From positions 1 through 64,000 of the forward strand of contig JAHNUO010000001.1 in the NCBI GenBank assembly GCA_019787685.1: a DNA stretch of 64,000 bases, given 5' to 3'. The stretch's first letter is position 1; each line of letters begins with the position of its first letter. Source of the DNA: Chiua virens. Taxonomy: Eukaryota; Basidiomycota; Agaricomycetes; Boletales; Boletaceae. Made by a program: the position numbers and the translations under genes. Shown one piece after another: positions 40,840 to 53,067 of the stretch. Below the pieces are notes generated by a model that ran no database searches, had not been told where the DNA came from, and worked only from the letters and a program-made list of their open reading frames with translations.

Positions 40840-43189
40840 ATGCCAGCCCATCGAAAGTCCCGTACACGGTCCAACAACACTGTATCAACCCCAAAAACCC
40901 AGGACCAGCCTACACCTTGCCCCACCTGTGGCAAAAAGTTCAAACAACAAGGTTTCAAGAACCATGAGGCAAAATGCAAAGCTCGGTACGAAGAGGAGCA
41001 AGACGCTGCACACGCAGGGAATAGCTATGAGCAGGCGCTGAAAGGTGAGTGTTGTAACACTCTTACAGACCTATAAAATGTTTACTCTGCACTTCGAGAC
41101 CAACTGCGGCAGCCTAGATGCAATCAGATTCCAACCTCAGGAGTGGATCCTAGGCCGACTGTGGCTGGCTCGTCAACATTGCCACCTGCAGCAGAGCCGC
41201 CCAATGATGTTGGGACTCTGTTAGACAATTCTCGTTCTCATGAAGATGACGAAAGTATATCTCTGCTCATTTTGATCACAATGGTGCTGCATTGACACTC
41301 GGAATTGGCAAAATAGGCATTTTCGGGCTGTCTTATGAACCCCCTCACAGCCCAAGTAAGTACCATGAACGATTTACTCTGTCTCTGTTAAACTAACCCT
41401 CAAAAGCAATGTCTCTCCATTTCAGTACAGCAATGTCTATCGCCAATTCCACTGACAACCAGCAGCAACCTATGCCTGATGAAAATGCTTCTGATTTCAA
41501 GACTGAATACAACCCTCGTAGCAAACATCCAATGCTGTTCCAAACAGCTGATGAATTCTGCACATACAAGTCATTCAAGCCCCCTTCCAACCCCACTCCT
41601 TGGCACCCATTCCGATGCGAAGGTGATTTCGAATTCGCTGAAGTGGTGCTTGACGTGTCACTAAATAAAGCACAGGTTGATACTCTTCTCAAGCTCTTCT
41701 CTCACATCACTAAGGGCGAGACTCAAGTTACCTTCAAGAATGAGGCTGAGCTGCACAAAGTGTGTGATGCAGCCACAGAAGAACTTACCCCCGTAGGTAC
41801 ATTGTCTAGTCATACACAATATCCAACATCTGATGAGATATATTCCCTACAGTTTGTGAAGTATGATGTCACCGCACTGTACAAGAGAGAGGAGCATACC
41901 TATGAGGTCCATGCGAGATCCGTGTGGCACTGGGTGCTCGACCTCCTGAACAACCCTCTTCTTGCACCCCATTTTGTTTGGGATGTGGAACGTCTTTACA
42001 AGCACAACGGTGTTGAGTTTGAGCAATTTTACGATGAGCCTTGGATGGCGGATAGATGGTGGGACATTCAAGTGAGTCGTAGTACATACCCAATTTTGAG
42101 TGTCATTTATAATAGTGTCGATATGCTCTACCATGGATTCTAGTCAAGTTTACTGCCCTCTGCCAAGAATGCTGTTCTGCTTGCATTAATCCTCTATGCT
42201 GATAAGTCAAAGCTATTGTCATTTGGAACGGTCACAGGATACCCCGTAGTTGTGCGTTGCACAAATCTCCCTGTACATATATGGAATGGCAATGATATTG
42301 GGGGAAGTACAGTTGTCGGTTGGTTACTGATCGTAAGTCTTCAAATCATCACGCTGTGTCATGCGGCTGAAACTGTATGTCTATTGATAGGTTCCTGAGT
42401 GTGCCAATGAGGAAGGGAAACTTGGCTACACAACACTCAAATGTGTAGTCTGGCACCAATCATTTCTACAAATGCTCCAGGAAATTATTCAGTATTCAAG
42501 AAGGTTATGTGCATATGTGCTACAACAAGATTGAGTGTTGGTTATTTCCTCTGATCCTGATTCTTTCTGCAGACTACAAGGAGCAGTAAGTCCCAGTCAT
42601 ATTATTCTTTGGTGAGCTTAGTGTCGCAAATTCATGCAGATGTATGATGTCACTCATCTGTGGCCGCCTGGGTAAATGTCCCTGCCCGGTTTGCTTGGTC
42701 CCACTCAACAAGCTTCATGATCTTACAAAGTCATATACAGCCCGGTTTCAAGAACAAGCACAATCTGCATTCAAGGCCTGGAAAGAAAGTCGTGTGAAGG
42801 GAGAGGATCTTCTGAAACAGCTAGGACTTCGGCCGGTTGAGGTGTGTAGCAACATCTGAGTCACTCATGGCTTTATTTACAAATGAGATGTAATCACAGA
42901 ATGTATTCTGGCTTATTTTATACTCTGACCCCCATCTAGCACTTAGTTTTGACATATTACATTCGCTCCACTGGGGTATATGGGGCAAGCACATCTTGGA
43001 GCAACTCAAACTAATCCTTGACTTTCTTGGTCGGGATGCTGAGACTGTGGTTGAAAACTAGTAAGTTTCTTGTTTATCTATACTTCTACAAGACCTGATA
43101 TCAGCCATGAAGTGTTTCCAACTTTTCATTGTGGCAGAAACTCAGTCACTTCACTACCATCATCAACATCATGTTTAATGATGGGAACA
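40840..43189 (+). pseudogene. Plavaka-type (KDZ-related) DNA transposase gene, 5' part, truncated by a C2 element
   Basis: Starts MPAHRKSRTRSNN at 40840, with an N-terminal zinc finger CPTCGKKFKQQGFKNHEAKC. Exons continue with LRDQLRQPRCNQIPTSG (near 41095) and the long exon 41409-42071 (HPFRCEGDFEFAEVVLDVSL, VHARSVWHWVLDLLNNPLLA, FYDEPWMADRWWDIQ). A 72-bp intron (42072-42143) leads to SSLLPSAKNAVLLALILYAD and SFGTVTGYPVVVRCTNLP. A 58-bp intron (42333-42390) precedes VPECANEEGKLGYTTLKCVV. A later exon has CGRLGKCPCPVCLVPLNKLH (42640-42842) and HWGIWGKHILEQLKLILDFL (near 42970). These are characteristic of Plavaka transposases of Agaricomycetes. The rest is cut off at 43189. The frame is well kept, so the element may have been active until the C2 insertion. 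Confidence 0.8.
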
Positions 43190-44666
43190 TGTTATGGTAG
43201 TCCCGGGTAGGGCCTAGCGTAGACGCAAAGCGCTAAGTACCAAGCGGCTGCGATAACTCAAACAACCACCACTTGACACGTGGCGTGCTGTAGAGTTCAA
43301 GGAGGGTTACTGGTCAGCAGATTGCTACCAGTGAGACGAGTTAGAACTTAGGACGTTGCCTAAGAGCGTCCTGTTGGGAATCTATACCCAAAGTGTTACG
43401 GTAGTTCCGGGTAGGACCTAGTGTAGCCGCAAAAGCACCAAGTACCAAGTGGCTGTGATAACTCAAACAACCACCACTTGATACGTGGTGCGCTGAAGAG
43501 TTGAACGAAGGGTTCTGGTCAGCGGATGGCTACCAGAGAGACGAGTGAAGACTCAGGCGTTGCTGAGAATTGTCCGGTTGGGAATCTATACCCGAGGGAC
43601 GGTCGAGGGTCGAGGGTTGCGGTGAACCCTGGTGAAGTCAAGGTGTGTCAAGGGATGACGAGAGAAGTCCCTGGTCAAGTGGTCACAAGGAAGGTTCCGA
43701 GTGGAGCAGTGATACTCAGCTAGATTGCGGAGATCAAGACTAGGGTACAAGAGTATCGCTGCGGGGTATTTATACTACGAGAACTGCGCACGGACCAAGT
43801 AACTAAAAGGGGAAGGCCAGAAGAGCGGAAGGGCCAAAGGGCCAAAAGGAGTGCGCAGTAATCAAAAGGGGAAGTCGTACGATGTGAAGGCAACGGACGA
43901 TGACGAAGATGAAATGACAAATGCGAAGCCATCGGATGATGACGAGAATGAAATGAGTAAGTGCGATGCCATTGGATGATGACGAGAAAGGGGAAACGTA
44001 AGCACTCGGGTAAGGCCGGTGCGGAGTTACAAAGGTAAAGAGAAACGAGTACGGATGAACGTACAAGGATACCTAGGTATCGAGTGAAGTGAAGAAGTAC
44101 AAGTGAGAAATACACAAAGGACCGAGACTGCCCCTTGTGATCAGGGTGGACCGAGATGCTGGACGTTGGTCGCAGCGATGAGGTTGGCTTAGGTTAAGCC
44201 CGAAGAGGAGCAGTGATACTAGCTAGATTGCGTAGATCAAGACTGAGGTATAGGAGTATCACTGCGCGGTATTTATACTACGAAAGTAGTGCATGGACCA
44301 ACAGTCCAAAAGGGTGGCCAGGAAGAGCAGAACAGTCAAAGGGCCAAAAGGAGTCGTGTGGGGCGGAAGCACTGGACGGATGAAAGTGTAAAAGGTAAAA
44401 CGTGGAAGCTGTCCAAATGACAGCGGAAGTGAAAGTGATCCCTACCGGATCAGGAAGTGGAAGAAAGCAAGCGACGACGGAACAACGGGTTGGGCCGGAG
44501 TTGCATAATCGGATCAAAGAAGGAAAAGGTAAACGGGCAAAGGGTTAAGCCCTTGCTGAGTAATCCAAGGCAAGGGTAAGCCTTGCGGATTGAACGTAGG
44601 AGGTACCTGTAGTACCAAGCATAGTGAAAGTAGCAAAAGAAACGAAGAAAAAGATGAATTGTAACA
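43190..44666 (-). repeat. Family-C2 LTR (3' LTR), containing a nested solo C LTR
   Basis: Plus-strand start TGTTATGGTAGTCCCGG, end GAATTGTAACA, followed by the polypurine-like CCCCCC tract. Its own sequence is about 750 bp after removing the nested LTR. The flank is GAACA at 43185-43189 in the Plavaka gene; the second TSD is lost. Confidence 0.85.
43394..44114 (-). repeat. Solo family-C LTR nested in the C2 LTR
   Basis: 721 bp with perfect CAAAG duplications (43389-43393 and 44115-44119). The end is slightly altered (GAAATACA). It is closely related to the LTRs of the plus-strand C element. Confidence 0.93.
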
Positions 44667-44683
44667 TTACCCCCCGACTAAGA

Positions 44684-47600
44684 TCAAAGCACCATGCGAA
44701 GATCATCTCTAGAAATCGAACGAATCCCTAACAGGGCTGCCCGTAATGTTGGTGTAACCCTCGTTGTCAATAGGGTCGTCGCATGGCGACGCAGAGCAGC
44801 AGTCCAGGGAGGCTGAAGAGTGTCTGGAGGGGCGGCGGAGTGGGAGAGCCGGGATGGTGGGACGGCGGTTGCGGTGGCATGTGGAGGAGGATGAAGAGCC
44901 ATGGGAAGAGGAGGAGTTGGATGGAATGGTGGGGCATGGGGAACGATGGTTCCAGATGGATCCGGCTGCCACCAGTGTAAGTCGGTTGGCCAGGGGAATC
45001 CTAGTGTGGATGCGAGGGGGTCGTCCAAGGCAACGGGACTGGATGTGTCCGAGGGACCAGGTAAGACAGATGGGACATTGGTAGTCCCGGCATTCGATGT
45101 GGATGTGCCCAAGTTTGTGGCACTCGTAGCAGGCCTTGTGGTAGCGAGGGTGGTCCTCGGGGAGGTCGACCTGACCGGTTTGGAACATATGTTCCACTTC
45201 AGTGCAGTTGCAGGCGTCGATCTCTTCTGGGGAGAAGGGAAGAGAGGAGGCGGAGGGGGTAGACGGTGAGGGAGCGGAGGAAGTGAGTGGTCGGTCGAGG
45301 CAGAGGGAGAGTTCCACCTGGTATCGGTGGAGGTCTGCGAGGAATTCACCCATCTGCATTTGGAATAGGGTGTGTTCGAGAAACGCGCGGATTTTGTCGT
45401 GGATCTGGCCAGTGATGGCCGAGAGGAGGTGGGTGTTGGCCATAGGCCCGTAGAGGTCAGCCTGGACAAGGGCGAGTCGTTCGTTCTGCAAGTACACCGA
45501 GTAGAGGGCGTGGAGAGGGGAGTCGAGGTTGAGGTGGTGCTCGATGGGGAACACCATGCTAGGGTCGAGGATGAGGTTTCACATGCAAGTGAAGTAGTCG
45601 GGGGTGGGCATAGAGGCCCGGATGGTGTGTGAATGAAACAGCAGGTCTACTGCGATGAGAGGAGGACGAACACGGTGAATAGAATGAGAAGGGCGAGTGC
45701 GTACACTTGCTGTTCCCCATCCTGCAGAAGTGACCGCAGAATCAGCTGGAGAAATGGGTCGGGTGGACTCCGTGAGGGATGATTTGGAGGAGAGGGAGGG
45801 AGCATCTGAGGAGTGGAGTGATGGTGGGGGAATAGGAAGCGGCAAGGCAATGTGTGGGATGTTGACGGTGGGGGTGAAGATGGGCACTGGCGTAGTGTCG
45901 GATTCGAAGTCGGGGGTAGAGCAAGAGCAGTAGGCCATTACAGTTCTGATGCGGACTGGTGGCAGTCGAAGTGGTGAGCGTGGTGGTCAAGGTGGTGGAA
46001 GGGCTGAAGGGCTGGAGACTGAGGGGAAATCCTTGGGGTGGAGACACTTATAAGTGTCGATGGTCTCCTTGGCATTTCCTAGGTTGGCCTCAGGCTCCCA
46101 AGAGTCATCGGATGCGGAGTAGCCCTTCCAGCGGATCAGGAACTTGTGGTTGCGCGGGTTCCGGGTGTGATGAAGGATCCGTTCAATTTCGTATTCCTCC
46201 TCACCAGCTATAAGGTCTGGCAGAGGCTTTGGAAAATTGGGTCCATAGGTTTCTGTTTCCTGATATGGGGAAAGGAGTGAGGTGTGGAAGACCGGGTGGA
46301 TTTTCCAGGTCTTGGGAAGGCGGAGACGGTAGGTGAGTGGGGAGAGGACCTCCGTGATGGTAAAGGGTCCTTCGCGGCGTGAAGCGAGTTTCGGAGAGAT
46401 GAGTTCCCGTTTCAAATTGCAGGCTTCCAGCCAGACCTGATCACCTTTTGAGAAGGGTTTGAACTTCCTAAAGGAGCAAGCTTTCATGGCCTGCCGGGCA
46501 AGTTCGTGTGCAGTGAGGGCTTCGTCATGGGCAGCGGAGAGGGTTTTGAGGTGTTCCTCAACAGTGGGGAGTTTGGTTTCTGCAATGATAGCGGGCAAGG
46601 GACAGGGTTCGTAGCCCATCATGAGGAAGAACGGCGATTTGCCAGTGATGGAGTGGGGGCGGTGGTTGTGTGCGAATTCGGCCATAGGGAGTAAGTCAGC
46701 CCATTTCTCCAGATTGTTTTGACAATACATGCAGAGATATGTCTCAAATTCTTGATTGACGCGTTCCGTCTTACCATCGGATTGAGGATGGTAGGCGGTG
46801 GAGAGGGAGAGGCGGTATCTGATGAGTCAGGAGAGCCTTTCGCGAAGGCGGAAGCGAACTGTGGACCATGGTCGGAGATGATTTTGTTGTAGAGGCCAAA
46901 TCGCGTGTAGACTTTGTGAAAAAAGAGGCAGGCTATACCTGCAGAGTCAGCGGTTTTCACAGTGGGGCAAAGAATTACCCCCTTCATAAGGCCATGTTCT
47001 ACCATGACCATGAGAGAGTCGTAGCCCTCCATGGAGACAGGGAGATCCGTGATGAGATCAATAGAGACGTTCTGGAAAGGGCGTGTACAAGTGGAGGGAA
47101 TTGGAGAGAGCAGAGGTGTGGTCGGATGGGTGTTGACCTTGTGCTGTTGGCACGAGGCACAACCGGAGACGTAGGAGCAGACGAAGGAGGTGAGGCCGGG
47201 CCACCAAAATTCGGCGGCGACCAGCTGACGAGTTTTCAAGAAGCCGGGGTGTCCGGTGGTGTGGGAATCGTGGTGGCGGGCAACAATTTGTTGCTGGAGT
47301 TTGCAGTTAGGCGGGATGTAGATGCGACCTTGGTAGGTCAAGACACCAGCATCATAGTGCCAGTCAGAGAGGCGAGAGCGGAATGACGGTGGGAGGCCGC
47401 CATCCATGGCATTGAGGGTGTCCAAGACAAGCGGATCCACAGCTGAGGAGCGGGAGATCAGGTCTTGGAGGTCCATAGTGACAAGGTTGACAAAGATGTT
47501 GTCTGGAAGGAGTGTGACATCTTTGTTGTCCGAGTCCGAAGTAATATGATCGGGACGGCGAGAGAGCGCATCCAGACCATCAAGGAGTTTGCCTGGCACG

Positions 47601-48906
47601 TGGGAAAATGTGAGGTCGAAGTCGGCAAGGTTGAGAAGCCAGTGGGCTTGACGACGGTTGAGGTTTTGGGGTTGTCGGAAGTAGGTAAGGTTTTTGTGAT
47701 CTGAGAAGACAGTCACAGGGGTAGCGCTACCATGAAGGTAGTGTCACCAGGCCTTAAGGGATCTAATGACGGTGAGGAGCTCACGGTCATAGATATCGTA
47801 GTTCCTTTCCGCAGCGTTGAAAGACTGCGAAAGGTAGGAGCAAGGTTTCCAGTCGCCGTTTGAGTCGGTCTGGAGGAGGACACCACCTGATGCGAATTTA
47901 GAAGCATCGGTGGCAATAGTGAAGGGTTTGGAGGTATCCGGAAGTTGAAGTACTGGATCAGAGGTAAATGCCTTTTTAAGGCGTTTGAAGGCGGTGATCT
48001 GAGGGGTATCCCAGATCCAAGGTGCATCTTTCTTGGTAAGATCGACGTGGGGGCGAGTGATGGTGGAGTAGTCCGGAATGAACCGGCGGTAGAAGTTGGC
48101 GAAGCCCATGAATGATTGGACATCCTTGAGCTTGGTCGGAGTGGGCCAGTCGGTGATCCCAGCGACCTTGATGGGGTCCATGGCGAGTTCGCCAGGGCGA
48201 GCGATCATGCCAAGATATTCCACTTCCGTAGTGGCGAAGTGGCATTTCTCGAGCTTGAGGTGAAGGTCAAGTTCCTTCATGCGAGTGAGAACGTGTTTGG
48301 TGCGTTTGGTATGTGTAGCGTCATCCTTGGAGAAGATGAGGAGGTCGTCCATGTAGATGATGAGCCACCCTTCGGGAATCATGTCGTGGAAGGACTTGTT
48401 CATGAAGTGTTGGAATGTGGCGGGGGAGTTTGTCAGTCCGAAGAACATGACTGTAGGTTCAAAGAGGCCGCGGTGCGTGATGAACGTGGCTTTCCACTGG
48501 TGTCCATCCTTGATGCAGATGTTGTTGTAGCCCCATCAGACGTTGAACTTGGTAAACAGTTTGGCGTCCTTCAGCTTATCGATGAGGTCAGAGATGAGAG
48601 GAAGGGGGTAGGCGTCACGAATGGTGTGTTCGTTGACGTAGCGGTAATCTTGGCAGGGGCGGAGTTTGCTGTCCTTTTTCTTGACGAAGAAGAAGGGGGA
48701 GGCCTGAGGGGAGTTCGAAGGGTGGATCTTGCTGGAAGCAAGGTGTTCGTCGATAAAGTCGTCGGTGGCCTTGCACTCGTCAGGTGACAAGGGGTAGACC
48801 TTTCCAACCTTGGGTTGGAAGGTGTCCTTTAGGTGGATCTCATGATCACGTGAGCTTCTCTGGTAGAGTGGTCTGAACAAAGCGTTAACCCGCACGCATG
48901 ACGCGG
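44684..48906 (-). pseudogene. Family-C2 Ty3 chromovirus pol (5'-truncated, frameshifted)
   Basis: Minus strand from 48906: RT with [20 protein letters not shown] and YMDDLLIFSKDD; RNase H (ATDASKFASGGVLLQTDSN, VFSDHKNLTYFRQPQNL); integrase zinc domain (HHDSHTTGHPGFLKTRQ, CASCQQHK); core with ISDHGPQFASAFAKG, after which a frameshift occurs; GPY/F and chromodomain (EEEYEIERILHHTRNP, FLIRWKGYSASDDSWEP). The zinc-knuckle tail is 45557-44709, with CYECHKLGHIHIEC and CPICLTWSLGHIQSRC. It is homologous throughout to family C but clearly diverged. Protease and gag are cut off by the E element at 48907. Frameshifts make it inactive. Confidence 0.88.
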
Positions 48907-49792
48907 TGAAGAAATATAGAACGGGCTGGTGTGACAGGAACAGGGTTAGTAGAACTGTCAGGTAGAAAGAAAAGGGATGGGTGCGAGTATGACTTGTCCA
49001 AGGGGTTCTGAGGTTGGAGACTAAGTGTCAAGGCATTGACAAGAGCTTTGAAAGCAATCCAGACACGTTCCCGGGTGAAACCGTACAAAGGTTGACAAAA
49101 CCGGCCGAAACACGGACAGTCGGATAGTTCGGTGACAAGGCAGAGACTCGAGCGCAACGGTGATCAAGTACAAGTAAGGGCGGATAGAAAAGATAGTTAA
49201 ACGGACGAGGCGACTTAGAATGCGAGAGAAAACGGGGATCGAAAGATAGATTTTCTTATTTACGAACACAAATTTTATAGTTTCAGGTATTCCCCAGGAC
49301 TTTTACAGCGGATAAAGTATCAAATAAATAAGGAAAGCGTATGTATACGGAGCCGACTCTCATGGAGATTGACCCGTGAAAAGGAAAACAATGTTCTGTC
49401 AAGATGGGATAAGGTTTGATCCATGAATCAATGGACTACCTTTAAAACGTCATATGACCCGACTATCCATTCCTTATAACCAATCGGATACTTGTCGATA
49501 ACATGGAACCATCTAAAAAAAAATCTAAGAAGGTACGAAATAAAATAGAAATTGGACAAAAAGAGAGTTGATTAGTGTACGTCGTGCAATCCCGATCGAG
49601 CAACCCAATTTGGTCACCTTGCACGAAAACGTGTAGGAACGAAGAACAAAACATATGAATATAGGTTGGATCCACTCGGATGGACACGGGACCACGATGG
49701 ACAGGTAGGACAATCGATATGGGCAATCCGGGCATCCTGTAAACAAAGCGGGAATACGGGTTTATCACCTCAAGGGGTCATTGACTCCTACA
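48907..49792 (-). repeat. Family-E LTR copy E4 (3' LTR of the locus-3 E element)
   Basis: 886 bp; minus-strand start TGTAGGAGTCAATGACC at 49792, end TTTCTTCA at 48907. It lies in the same orientation as the E pol at 51674-63919, and its start abuts the antisense-gene upstream block. The insertion site is in C2 pol after GACGCGG. Confidence 0.88.
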
Positions 49793-49810
49793 CCCGACAA
49801 GGACTTGAAT

Positions 49811-49836
49811 ACTGACTGTCCTCAGTCAGTCATGTG
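49811..49836. promoter_or_regulatory. Perfect hairpin plus CATGTG between E LTR and antisense gene (locus 3)
   Basis: ACTGACTGTCCTCAGTCAGT (49811-49830) is an 8-bp perfect inverted repeat around TCCT. It is followed by CATGTG (49831-49836), a one-base change from the CACGTG of the other loci. The antisense start codon is 118 bp downstream. Confidence 0.55.
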
Positions 49837-49953
49837 ACACCCGCGAACGCTGACCTTGAACCGGTGACTGGGATCGGCCGCACATTAAAGCCTTGCGTTG
49901 GCCGTCCGTTCTTTCGACAAGTTTACTCTCCTCCCGCTTCGCTACTCGTCACC

Positions 49954-51207
49954 ATGTCTCTTATGTCCCTCGACTCCATCCTTGCATTTGCAGACTCTCC
50001 CATCGATGAGGCGACTGTCAAGGTTGAGAAGGACCTCACACAAGGAAAGGATTGGATTGCGGCTGTGGCACTGGCGGTGCCGGATGATAAGGAGGAGCTG
50101 CAAGAAGAACAGGAGGGATGGTGCCAGGAGTGGCAATGGGCTTTGGTACTTCGCGAATTTCTTAGGGTTGGTCGGGTATTAACTGGACTTGTAGGAGCAT
50201 CTAAATACCACCCTTAGCCAGGCTAAATCGCATGGCGTTTCCTGCCGCCTCAGCGACGAGACGGTGAAGACGATGTGTGAAGCAACCACGTTTTTTCGTA
50301 GATGGCAGGGGGAAGTAGCTCAACGCGCGGACACTCAGAGACAACAAACCGCCTCAGGCAAGGCAATGGGGGGTGGGTCGTTCAGATCCACTTCGCTTCT
50401 GGGTGATTCGGTCGTGGGGACAGGCAAGACCGTTGAGGTCGAGGCTGGTAGGAAGTGCAAGGTGAGACCGCTGTTACCTCAGATATTTCGCTCTGTTAAC
50501 AGTTCTTTTCAGCGGTCCGCTGGTAAGGCTGCTATGGACGAGAGCCCGTGTGACGAGGAGGAGGAGGTGGTAGTCGATGGTCTGCTTAAAATTCCAGATC
50601 GTATGGTTCACGACCCGACGTGCGAGATGTGCGCTCGGACTAGTAAGTTGTGCGTGGAGATTCCGGGTCGCACTTGTGATCCTTGCTTCAAAGCCAAGGC
50701 CCGGTACAACAAGTCAAGTGGTCGGGGCGCTAAGAGTGGGCTGTCAGTTGAGAAGTGGAAACTAGCGGATCCGAAGGCCAAGGCTGCAGGTAGGACCTCT
50801 CTCCTCGGATCACATCAACTTGGCTGATCTTTTTCGTAGCGTTACCCATTATCACAGTTACCATCCTGGCTTGCAAGGCCGTGGTCAATCCTTCACCTGC
50901 GTCTCCTCCAACACCGGATGCACCCGAGCCGCTCTTCTATGAGTCCAAGCCCATGTCTCCACTCCCTTTTCAAGATGGGGGGGAAGAAGTAGAGTCGCCC
51001 AAGAAGAAGTCTAAGACTGGCTCACCGTCTGAGCCTTACGATGGGGTGGACGATATCCAACGTGCTATTCTCTCTCTGGAGGCGAAGTTCCTGTTGACCA
51101 GGTCCTTCTTCAAGGAGCTCCAGGCCCATGCTTCGGCCATGGAATCGTATGTCACTTTGCAGCAGGGAGAACTGGATAGGGTAAAGCTGGTGTTTGGAAT
51201 GTCTTGA
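49954..51207 (+). CDS. Antisense Zn2Cys6-like protein gene of the family-E retrotransposon (intact, four exons)
   Basis: Exons 49954-50145, 50195-50461, 50513-50789 and 50858-51207 join in frame to 361 codons; the introns (49, 51 and 68 bp) are all GT...AG. ATG at 49954 is in good context (CACCATG) and is conserved in locus 2. Exon 1 holds an acidic, helical segment (VPDDKEELQEEQEGW). Exon 3 holds DEEEEVVVDG and the cluster CEMCARTSKLC, seven residues, CDPC, followed by KAKARYNKSSGRG. This is GAL4-type spacing CX2CX6CX7CX2CX6, but the sixth Cys is Tyr here (Cys in locus 2). Exon 4 has Pro-rich sequence, the NLS-like SPKKKSKTGS, and a coiled coil (RAILSLEAKFLLTRSFFKEL to ELDRVKLVF). It lies antisense to gag-pol, between pol and the 3' LTR. 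A nuclear DNA-binding or regulatory role is inferred only from the motif. Confidence 0.75.
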
Positions 51208-51673
51208 GTCGTTTCCAGCCCATCCCTACTTGTATGATAGCATATAGTCGATATCTGTATCCATATCTGTGTCTGTGTCCATGTCCAAGTGAGATCCCTA
51301 AGTACGAAAACAAGGATTAGAAGGGTAACGAAAGAATATGAATGAAAAGAGATCTGAATGAATGACACCTGAGCATGGGGTTCTGCCTGTGTTGTTTTCT
51401 TCAGTCATCTATTGTGTCTTTGCCTACTTTTGTAGCCTTTATCATCTATATTGGTCGAAAGCAGATTGGTAAAACTATCACCGGGTCAAAACATGTGTGT
51501 GCCCCCTCACGCATTCGAAGATGAAAATCTAGGTATTAGTTTATTGGGGCAGGAGGGGAAATGGATAGATGTCTGTTTTTCTGGTTTTCTGGTTTTTCTT
51601 TGTTTACTTTTTTTGTTTTTTTGATCTTTTTGGTCTGACTGAGTGAGAAAGCGGAGGATGTGAGTGAGTGCAG
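51208..51673. other. Tract between antisense gene and E pol (locus 3)
   Basis: Near-identical to the reverse of 15295-15760: convergent 3' regions with a T-rich tract (51575-51640). No further coding sequence seen. Confidence 0.6.
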
Positions 51674-53067
51674 TTAAGGTAGCAAGCGAAACGCCCCATA
51701 CCTCAGTTTTGAAATGGCACAGTCCAACTCGGCTAGCAGATACGATCCTCCAGTAGTCCTGCGAAGGACCACCATTGGACCAAGGTAGTGTGGCTTCATT
51801 TTCCAGTTCAGCTCCTTCTCAATCCATGTATTTCGAACCAAGACGAGGTCACCCGAACTAAACTCTTTCGTCCGTATCTGGTTCTTGAATCGCGCCTCAA
51901 AATCTTTAAGGGACGCAAACCATGATGCCAAGATGCGTTCTCGGATAGAATTGATATCTCTTTGACACTTTTGGAGCTGACGAGCTCTCCAAGCTATCAA
52001 GCTTTCGCTAGAAACCGGGTCAGCATTAGGAACGGGAACGAGAAATGTTGCCTCTGATAAATCGAACGGAAAAAGTGGCTCAACACCATGTACCATAAAG
52101 TACGGCGAAAGACCAGTTGCTTTGAGTATAGTGACACGTTCGGCCCAGAAAACGGAGTGAGTGATCGTCGGCCAGCGAACTTCCCCTCCCAGGGTACTTT
52201 TGACGATGGCCTCCCGGACATCGAGATGATGCCATTCAACAATGCCATTCGCATGAGAGTTGTAAGGGGAAATCCGGATATGGTGGATACCGTATCAGGT
52301 AGCCAAGTTGTCGAGTGCCTGTACGAATGCCGGACTGTTGTCCGTAATGAGCTCAGAGACGGCTCCCCAACGGCATAGGATATCTTCGAAAATAAAAGAT
52401 GCAATGGAGGACACATTCTTGGATCGCAACATGCGCCATTCAGGATACGCAGTAAGAGCGCATCGGGCCTGTACAATATACCGGTATCCACCTGATCGAG
52501 GCATTACCATCATGTCGATGTGGACTTTGTGAAATAGCCTGCCCATAACTGGTATGGTAGGAGGGATATGAAACTTCTGCATCTGTCGAATTTGACATTC
52601 GTGGCAGGTACGGGTATACCATTTGACGTCATCGATGAGCAGAGGCCACCAGAAATGTAGCAGTAACTGTTTCCAAACCGAGAAGACGCCTTTGTGTCCA
52701 AGGTCGTCATGTGATCTGTCAAATCCGGAGGACGGACCCGGTTGTTGAGGAATAGGCGAATCTGATCAATGCGCGCTTCTTTTGCCAGAGCTTTGGGGGA
52801 GCAGGGGATAACCAGTTCTGGTTCGGCCGGTTCTGTCGTAGGAGAAACAAATACGGATACGGATTGGAAGGAATGTGTGATGGAATGTCTGTTAATGTGA
52901 GCAAACCGACCTGGTGATGACAACCGGTCGTTTAACAATGCCATAGAGAAGGAATATGCTTGGTGCAACCAATCCTCGAAATCATCCTCTTCAGGAGGGT
53001 CATTCTCAGATGGTGGACGATGAGAGAGTCCGTCTGCGCCAGTATGTCAGGTAGCAGGGACATGAAC

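Noticed and set aside
50577..50765. Alternative 62-codon frame over the cysteine exon
   Set aside because: Shadow frame; the spliced reading has the conserved cysteines and matches the other two loci.
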